DNA from: an uncultured Lachnospiraceae bacterium
GTDB lineage: Bacteria; Bacillota; Clostridia; Lachnospirales; Lachnospiraceae
DNA: 10,746 nt
Assembly: GCA_934351765.1 (NCBI GenBank)
Contig: CAKRJM010000062.1
Location: forward strand, 1 to 10,746
Direction of reading: 5' to 3'
In this document: piece by piece, positions 6,437-10,746 of the stretch
Layout of the letters: every line of letters starts with the position of its first letter
Numbering within the stretch: the first letter of the stretch is position 1
Notes under the pieces: model-generated
The model's input: only the letters and a program-made list of their open reading frames with translations
Database searches by the model: none
What the model was told of the DNA's origin: nothing
Made by a program: the position numbers and the translations under genes

Positions 6437-6873
6437 CGTTTCTCTCCAAACCGTTCTTCCACGGTAATCGTTCTGTAATCAAAGCCATGTTCCAGATCCT
6501 TTTTTATGGTGACCTGAATGGCTGTTTCCGGAATCAGCTCGCCGATCATGGACGCCCACTCGATCAGGCAGACTCCGTCTCCGTAAAAATAATCCTCATA
6601 GCCGATCTCATCCATTTCCTCCGGCTCTTCAATGCGGTAAACATCGAAATGGTACAGAGGAAGCCGTCCCTCCTCATAGATCTGAAGGATCGTAAAGGTC
6701 GGGCTGTTGACCGGCTCTTCAATTCCAAGTCCTGCTGCAAAGCCCTGGGTAAATACGGTTTTTCCCACGCCCAGCTCTCCATCCAGGCAGATCACGGTTC
6801 CGGCCTTTGCCTGTTTTCCCAGTTCTTTCCCGAACTCAAATGTTTCTTCCGGGCTGAATGTTTCCTTTACCAC
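6433..6873 (-). CDS. tsaE: t6A biosynthesis ATPase TsaE
   Basis: TsaE is a small P-loop ATPase that binds the TsaB-TsaD dimer and resets it during t6A synthesis. The protein is 146 aa, a typical length. Walker A is GELGVGKT at 32-39, SPTF at 57-60 is the switch-like motif, HFDVYR (75-80) carries the Walker B-like Asp77, and IEWA is at 104-107. The start codon is GTG, chosen because GGAGG lies 8-9 nt upstream across the end of the preceding gene and because the family begins at this point. Two bases separate it from the YcxB-like gene, and it overlaps tsaB by 4 nt. Confidence 0.95.
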   Translation of the reverse strand: MVKETFSPEETFEFGKELGKQAKAGTVICLDGELGVGKTVFTQGFAAGLGIEEPVNSPTFTILQIYEEGRLPLYHFDVYRIEEPEEMDEIGYEDYFYGDGVCLIEWASMIGELIPETAIQVTIKKDLEHGFDYRTITVEERFGEKR

Positions 6874-6875
6874 CG

Positions 6876-7502
6876 TTACTTCCTCCGTTTTTTCCGCTTA
6901 TTGACAATCTTCATGCCGGACGCATCCGCAAGGATCGCTTCTGTCACTGCGTCCGCCTGTGCCTCCGGGAGCTGATCCAGCGGAAGCAGATGGGCACGGA
7001 CCTTCCCCATATAAAAGATCACCAGGTTCTTTAAAATTACGATCTTTGTCACCTCTTTCCAGGCAATGCTTCCGCCGTTTTCCCCCTGGGTCAGGGAAAT
7101 TCCCTCTTTGGTGATCTCCAGATCAATGGGATTTTTGAACAGCTCTGCCGCCTCCACCTGACGTTTTGACTTGAAATATAAGTTCACCGGATTGATGACC
7201 AGCGCCCAGAGGATCAGAAGCACACAAATCGCTTTTGTTCCCGTATTCATCGATGTAAAATTTCCGATGAGATCCGCCAGGGCCAGAATGGAAAGAAGCC
7301 CCAGCAGCAGTCCTGTCACACCAACATACGTGTGATACAGCTGGAAGCGGTACATATCCTTTGGCCCGATCTTGGTCGTTGCCTTCACGCCGCACTTCTG
7401 TCCGGAAGTACTGCTTTTCGCTGTCTCTTCCCCGGTTGCTGTTTCTGTGTCCGGCATTTCCGCCGCTCTTTTTTCTGTGTTCTCACTGCTTTCCATATCC
7501 AT
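6876..7502 (-). CDS. YcxB-like two-helix membrane protein, unknown function
   Basis: This 208-aa protein has three visible parts. Residues 1-45 are polar, rich in Glu, Thr and Ser, and probably disordered. Two hydrophobic helices at about 58-78 and 88-108 are predicted to span the membrane. The soluble C-terminal part (about 120-195) has the pattern of YcxB-like proteins (a 'G..L.....G..I.W..V.KI.....L..FY' sheet ending in a 'LLPL..L' strand). The tail NKRKKRRK is strongly basic. The function of the family is not established. It lies 48 nt after tex and 2 nt before tsaE, so it is in the operon. AGGAAG upstream supports the first ATG; Met3 is an alternative. The family call is moderately sure. 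Confidence 0.7.
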   Translation of the reverse strand: MDMESSENTEKRAAEMPDTETATGEETAKSSTSGQKCGVKATTKIGPKDMYRFQLYHTYVGVTGLLLGLLSILALADLIGNFTSMNTGTKAICVLLILWALVINPVNLYFKSKRQVEAAELFKNPIDLEITKEGISLTQGENGGSIAWKEVTKIVILKNLVIFYMGKVRAHLLPLDQLPEAQADAVTEAILADASGMKIVNKRKKRRK

Positions 7503-7550
7503 TTCTTCCTTTCTTTTCCGCCGGCCTCCCGCTGCGGCCTGCGTTCTGTC

Positions 7551-9698
7551 TTACCGCCTGATCTTCATGGTAAGCTGGATCCGTCTGCGATCCACATCCA
7601 CCGTCATGACCTGTACCTCGACCACATCGCCTACACTGACTGCCTCCAGCGGATGTTTAATGTAGCGCTCCGTCATCTGGGAAACATGCACCAGTCCGTC
7701 CTGATGAACGCCGATGTCCACAAAGGCGCCAAAATCGATCACATTCCGGACGGTTCCCTTTAAGATCATGCCCGGCTTCAGATCCTTGATATCCATCACA
7801 TCAGTCCGCAGGATCGGCTTTGGCATTTCATCACGCGGATCTCTTCCGGGCTTTTCTAACTCCGACAGGATATCCTTTAAGGTGATCTCACCGATCCCAA
7901 GCTTCTCCGCCATCTTCTCCGGCGCCGTCACCTTCTTTGTGATTCCCGGAAGTCCGCCGGAGCCGATCTCATTTTTCTCATATTGCAGGCTCTTTAACAG
8001 CTCATCCACGGCCTTATAGCTCTCCGGGTGGACTGCCGTTGCATCCAGCGGATTGTCACCGCCGCGGATCCGCAGGAAGCCGGCGCACTGCTCATAAGCC
8101 TTGGGGCCAAGCTTCGGTACCTTCAAAAGGGCCCGCCGGTCACGGAACCGGCCATTTTCCTCCCGGTAGGCAACAATATTTTTCGCTACTGCTTTGCTGA
8201 TTCCGGAAATATAGGATAATAAGGACGCCGATGCCGTATTCAGATCCACGCCCACCTTATTCACACAGTCCTCCACCACACCGGTCAACGTCTCATCCAG
8301 CTTTTTCTGGTTCATATCATGCTGGTACTGGCCAACACCGATGGCTCTCGGTTCGATCTTCACCAGCTCTGCCAGCGGATCCTGAAGCCTTCTTGCAATG
8401 GAAACCGCGCTTCGCTGCGCCACATCAAAATCCGGGAATTCCTCTGTTGCCAGCTTGCTGGCAGAATATACCGAAGCCCCCGCCTCATTTGTGATGATAT
8501 ACTGAACCTTTTCAGGAATTTCCTTCAAAAGCGCTGCAATGATCTGCTCCGACTCTCTGGAGGCTGTTCCGTTACCCACGGAGATCAGCGTGATCCCATA
8601 CTTTTTAATGAGCTTTTTCACCGTTTCCTTGGCAGCCTCCACCTTATTCTGAGGTGCGGTCGGATAGATCACCACCGTATCCAGTACCTTGCCCGTGGGA
8701 TCCACCACTGCCAGCTTGCAGCCGGTACGGAAAGCCGGATCCCAGCCCAGCACCACCTGTCCCTCGATGGGCGGCTGCATGAGTAGCTGCTCCAGATTCT
8801 TTCCGAACACATGGATTGCTCCCGTCTCGGCGTTTTCGGTCAGCGTACTCCGCACTTCCCGCTCCACTGCCGGAGCGATCAGTCTCGTATAACTGTCCGC
8901 AATGACCTCCTTTAACACCGGAGTCGTGTTCGGGTTGTCCCGTACCAGGATCTTCTTCTCCAGATAACGGAGGATCTCTTCTTCCGGTGCTTCCACCTTG
9001 ACTGTCAGGAATTTCTCCTTTTCGCCTCGGTTCAGCGCCAGGATCCGGTGTCCTGCTGCTTTCTTCACCAGCTCTTCATACTGGTAATACATTTCATAGA
9101 CTGATGTTTCCTCCGGATCTCTTGCCTGGGAACGAAGCAGTCCCTTCTTCATGGTCAGCTCCCGGATATGGATCCGGTAATCGGCTTCATCGGAAATCCG
9201 CTCTGCCAGAATGTCTCCGGCTCCGGCCAGTGCCTCCTCGGCAGTCAAAACACCTTTTTCTTCAGAAACATACGCCCCCGCTGCTTCCAAGGCCGGCTCC
9301 TTCATCATCTGAAGCATCAGCGTATCTGCCAGCGGTTCCAGTCCCTTTTCTTTGGCAATAGTCGCTCTTGTCCGCCGCTTGGGACGGTAGGGGCGGTAAA
9401 GATCCTCTACCACCACCAGCGTCTGTGCGTCCTCAATCTGTTTTTTCAGCTCAGCGGTCAGAACGCCCTGCTCCTCAATGGAGGAAAGCACCTGTACCTT
9501 CCGCTCCTCCAGGTTTCTCAGGTATTTTAACCGCTCATCGAGTTTTCGCAGCACCTCGTCATTTAAAGAGCCCGTCATCTCCTTCCGGTAACGGGCGATA
9601 AAAGGGATCGTATTCCCCTCGTCGATCAGGTTAACGGCAGCCTCCGCCTGGTTCTGTCGGATTCCAAGCTCCTCTGCCAGTGTTCTGATGATATCCAT
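7551..9698 (-). CDS. tex: Tex family RNA-binding protein (S1 domain)
   Basis: Tex-type proteins are nucleic-acid-binding factors related to eukaryotic Spt6; their exact role is unsettled (transcription, RNA turnover). The 715-aa protein has the full architecture: an N-terminal helical Tex domain (1-190, with IPFIARYRKEMTGSL at 31-45 and DLYRPYRPKRRTRATIA at 99-115), a YqgF/RNase H-like domain from about 315 (LGWDPAFRTGCKLAVVD) to 450, and helix-hairpin-helix repeats at about 480-545 (VGVDLNTAS, KVPKLGPKAYEQCAGFLRI). The C-terminal S1 domain covers 642-715 (GTVRNVIDFGAFVDIGVHQDGLVH). GGAGGAG 7 nt before the ATG fixes the start. It is the first gene of the leftward cluster, with a promoter about 100 nt upstream. 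Confidence 0.96.
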   Translation of the reverse strand: MDIIRTLAEELGIRQNQAEAAVNLIDEGNTIPFIARYRKEMTGSLNDEVLRKLDERLKYLRNLEERKVQVLSSIEEQGVLTAELKKQIEDAQTLVVVEDLYRPYRPKRRTRATIAKEKGLEPLADTLMLQMMKEPALEAAGAYVSEEKGVLTAEEALAGAGDILAERISDEADYRIHIRELTMKKGLLRSQARDPEETSVYEMYYQYEELVKKAAGHRILALNRGEKEKFLTVKVEAPEEEILRYLEKKILVRDNPNTTPVLKEVIADSYTRLIAPAVEREVRSTLTENAETGAIHVFGKNLEQLLMQPPIEGQVVLGWDPAFRTGCKLAVVDPTGKVLDTVVIYPTAPQNKVEAAKETVKKLIKKYGITLISVGNGTASRESEQIIAALLKEIPEKVQYIITNEAGASVYSASKLATEEFPDFDVAQRSAVSIARRLQDPLAELVKIEPRAIGVGQYQHDMNQKKLDETLTGVVEDCVNKVGVDLNTASASLLSYISGISKAVAKNIVAYREENGRFRDRRALLKVPKLGPKAYEQCAGFLRIRGGDNPLDATAVHPESYKAVDELLKSLQYEKNEIGSGGLPGITKKVTAPEKMAEKLGIGEITLKDILSELEKPGRDPRDEMPKPILRTDVMDIKDLKPGMILKGTVRNVIDFGAFVDIGVHQDGLVHVSQMTERYIKHPLEAVSVGDVVEVQVMTVDVDRRRIQLTMKIRR

Positions 9699-9740
9699 AA
9701 ACCAACTCCTCCGATTACAAGCTCGCCGCCGTCCACTTAC

Positions 9741-9762
9741 CCGGATCTGCCCGGTGATCCGG
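9741..9762 (-). promoter_or_regulatory. Hairpin in the tex leader
   Basis: CCGGATC (9741-9747) and GATCCGG (9756-9762) form a 7-bp inverted repeat around an 8-nt loop, within the predicted untranslated leader of tex and 43 nt before its start codon. No T run follows on the minus strand, so it is not a terminator; a role in mRNA stability or protein binding is possible but unsupported. Confidence 0.4.
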
Positions 9763-9806
9763 ACAGGTTTTGGGAAAGCATGCCGATAGCGATCAGTATT
9801 ACTGCT

Positions 9807-9835
9807 ATTTTAATATAAATACGCCGATAAGTCAC
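9807..9835 (-). promoter_or_regulatory. Predicted promoter of the tex-led operon
   Basis: On the minus strand, -35 GTGACT (9830-9835, 4 of 6) is separated by 17 nt from -10 TAAAAT (9807-9812, 5 of 6), in a locally AT-rich stretch. The start would be near 9800, giving a leader of about 100 nt. It follows the aspartate kinase terminator, so tex and the genes after it can be transcribed independently. Confidence 0.6.
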
Positions 9836-9890
9836 CCCCTGTATTTTCCCATAAATGAAAATTTCCAGAGTGTGGCTGAACAGAAAGGCA

Positions 9891-9927
9891 GAAAAAAGAC
9901 AGGGCGGCTACCACGAGGATAGCCGCC
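9891..9927 (-). terminator. Intrinsic terminator of the aspartate kinase gene
   Basis: GGCGGCTA (9903-9910) and TAGCCGCC (9920-9927) form a GC-rich 8-bp stem with a 9-nt loop. On the minus strand the stem is followed within 5-6 nt by six T (complement of A 9892-9897). It starts 35 nt after the aspartate kinase stop codon. Confidence 0.85.
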
Positions 9928-9962
9928 GGTCCCAGCCGATATAAAAGTCCGCTCGATATTTT

Positions 9963-10746
9963 TTATTCTTCGCCAAGGTCAAACTTGTCGTGAATTGCTC
10001 TCATGGCTCTTGTCACATCGTTCTCATCGATCAGAACCGTGATGCGGATCTCGGAGGTGGAGATCATCTGAATATTGATGCCTGCTCCGTAAAGTGCCTC
10101 AAACATCTTTGCCGCCACACCGGGATTGGAGGTCATGCCTGCGCCGATGATGGAAACCTTTGCCACATGCTCATCATACTTGAAGGAGTTTGCGGTGAAT
10201 GCATCCTTATGCTCCTCGATAATGGCAATCGCTTCCTGAAGTTCGGTCTTCGGCACGGTAAATGCGATATCACGTCTGCCGTCTCTTGCTACGGACTGGA
10301 GAATGATATCAATGTTGATATTCTTTGCTGCCAGGTAATTGAAGAGCTTGAAGGCAATGCCGGGCTCATCCTTTACACCGATAACCGAAATTCTAGCTGT
10401 ATTCAAATCAGAAGCGACACCGCTTACGACCATTTTTTCCATTTTTGTTTCCTCCTTCACAACAGTTCCTTCTGCATAGTTCAGACTGGAGCGTACCACA
10501 AGCTGCACGCCGTATTTCTTTGCCATTTCCACTGAGCGGTTATGGAGCACCTTTGCACCGAGAGACGCAAACTCCAGCATCTCATCATAGGTTACCTCGC
10601 TCATCTTTCTTGCATTGGGCACGATCCGGGGATCTGCCGTGTAAACACCCTCTACATCTGTGTAGATCTCGCAGGCATCTGCATGAAGCGCTGCGGCCAG
10701 TGCAACGGCCGTGGTATCAGAGCCGCCGCGTCCCAGCGTAGTGTAA
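9963..10746 (-). CDS. lysC: Aspartate kinase, C-terminal 260 residues (5' end outside window)
   Basis: Aspartate kinase phosphorylates L-aspartate, the first step toward lysine, threonine, methionine and diaminopimelate. The reading frame is open to the right edge, so the N terminus is missing. The visible part starts in the kinase domain with [19 protein letters not shown] (visible residues 2-20) and [15 protein letters not shown] (28-42), both diagnostic. Two ACT domains follow: one around [20 protein letters not shown] and one from [22 protein letters not shown] to the end ([12 protein letters not shown]). These sense end products, usually lysine with or without threonine. An internal AAGGAGG-ATG in frame at 10442 could yield a separate ACT-only subunit. 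A terminator follows the stop. The symbol is by family; which isoenzyme (lysC, dapG, thrD type) cannot be set from the part seen. Confidence 0.93.
   Translation of the reverse strand, partial: YTTLGRGGSDTTAVALAAALHADACEIYTDVEGVYTADPRIVPNARKMSEVTYDEMLEFASLGAKVLHNRSVEMAKKYGVQLVVRSSLNYAEGTVVKEETKMEKMVVSGVASDLNTARISVIGVKDEPGIAFKLFNYLAAKNINIDIILQSVARDGRRDIAFTVPKTELQEAIAIIEEHKDAFTANSFKYDEHVAKVSIIGAGMTSNPGVAAKMFEALYGAGINIQMISTSEIRITVLIDENDVTRAMRAIHDKFDLGEE
10440..10457 (-). promoter_or_regulatory. Internal ribosome binding site and start in aspartate kinase
   Basis: AAGGAGG (10451-10457) lies 8 nt before an in-frame ATG (10440-10442) inside the aspartate kinase gene. Starting there gives a 159-aa product beginning [11 protein letters not shown] and containing only the two ACT domains. 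Bacillus subtilis aspartokinase II makes its small beta subunit of about 160 residues from just such an internal start, so an alpha/beta enzyme is likely here too. Confidence 0.65.

Noticed and set aside
5638..6478. Long plus-strand open frames antisense to rimI and tsaB
   Set aside because: They are GC-driven shadows of two firmly identified genes joined by an ATGA overlap.
10623..10746. Aspartate kinase starting at the GTG at 10622
   Set aside because: The frame continues without a stop to the window edge and encodes the conserved GRGGSDT and [13 protein letters not shown] motifs, so the GTG is an internal Val codon and the gene is cut by the edge.

Overview
The window looks like chromosomal housekeeping DNA from a Gram-positive Clostridia-type bacterium, most likely a Lachnospiraceae relative. 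This is inferred from strong AGGAGG-type ribosome binding sites, moderately GC-rich codon use with AT-rich intergenic promoters, a Bacillus/Clostridium-style aspartate kinase, a YcxB-like protein and the gene order. I see no mobile element, CRISPR array, phage gene or integrase.

Layout, left to right. At the left edge two serine tRNA genes lie on the minus strand, tRNA-Ser(UGA) and then tRNA-Ser(GGA), the latter cut by the window end. They have their own strong promoter with an A-tract upstream element. Next is a single plus-strand gene (500-1906) for a PurF-like amidophosphoribosyltransferase paralogue. It keeps the PRPP-binding and Fe-S features but lacks the catalytic N-terminal cysteine and other glutaminase residues. 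It converges on the rest of the window at a large two-way hairpin terminator (1955-2029).

From 9698 down to 2037 runs one long minus-strand gene cluster, with genes overlapping or closely spaced: tex, a YcxB-like membrane protein, tsaE, tsaB, rimI, RNase Z (rnz), tsaD, ispD and a GNAT acetyltransferase. Tex has its own promoter and a leader of about 100 nt. Far right, the 3' two-thirds of an aspartate kinase gene (minus strand) enters the window and ends at its own terminator.

How the genes fit together: TsaB, TsaE and TsaD are three of the four proteins that make t6A37 on ANN-decoding tRNAs (TsaC must be elsewhere). RNase Z makes the 3' end of tRNA precursors that lack an encoded CCA, and the complete tRNA-Ser gene here lacks CCA. 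RimI acetylates ribosomal protein S18. The cluster core is therefore tRNA and ribosome maturation, with Tex (RNA binding) and IspD (isoprenoid precursor) as companions. The points most worth a second look are the glutaminase-dead PurF paralogue, the RNase Z inside the t6A operon, and a strong internal ribosome binding site in the aspartate kinase gene that would make a separate ACT-domain subunit. I found no clearly new multi-gene system.
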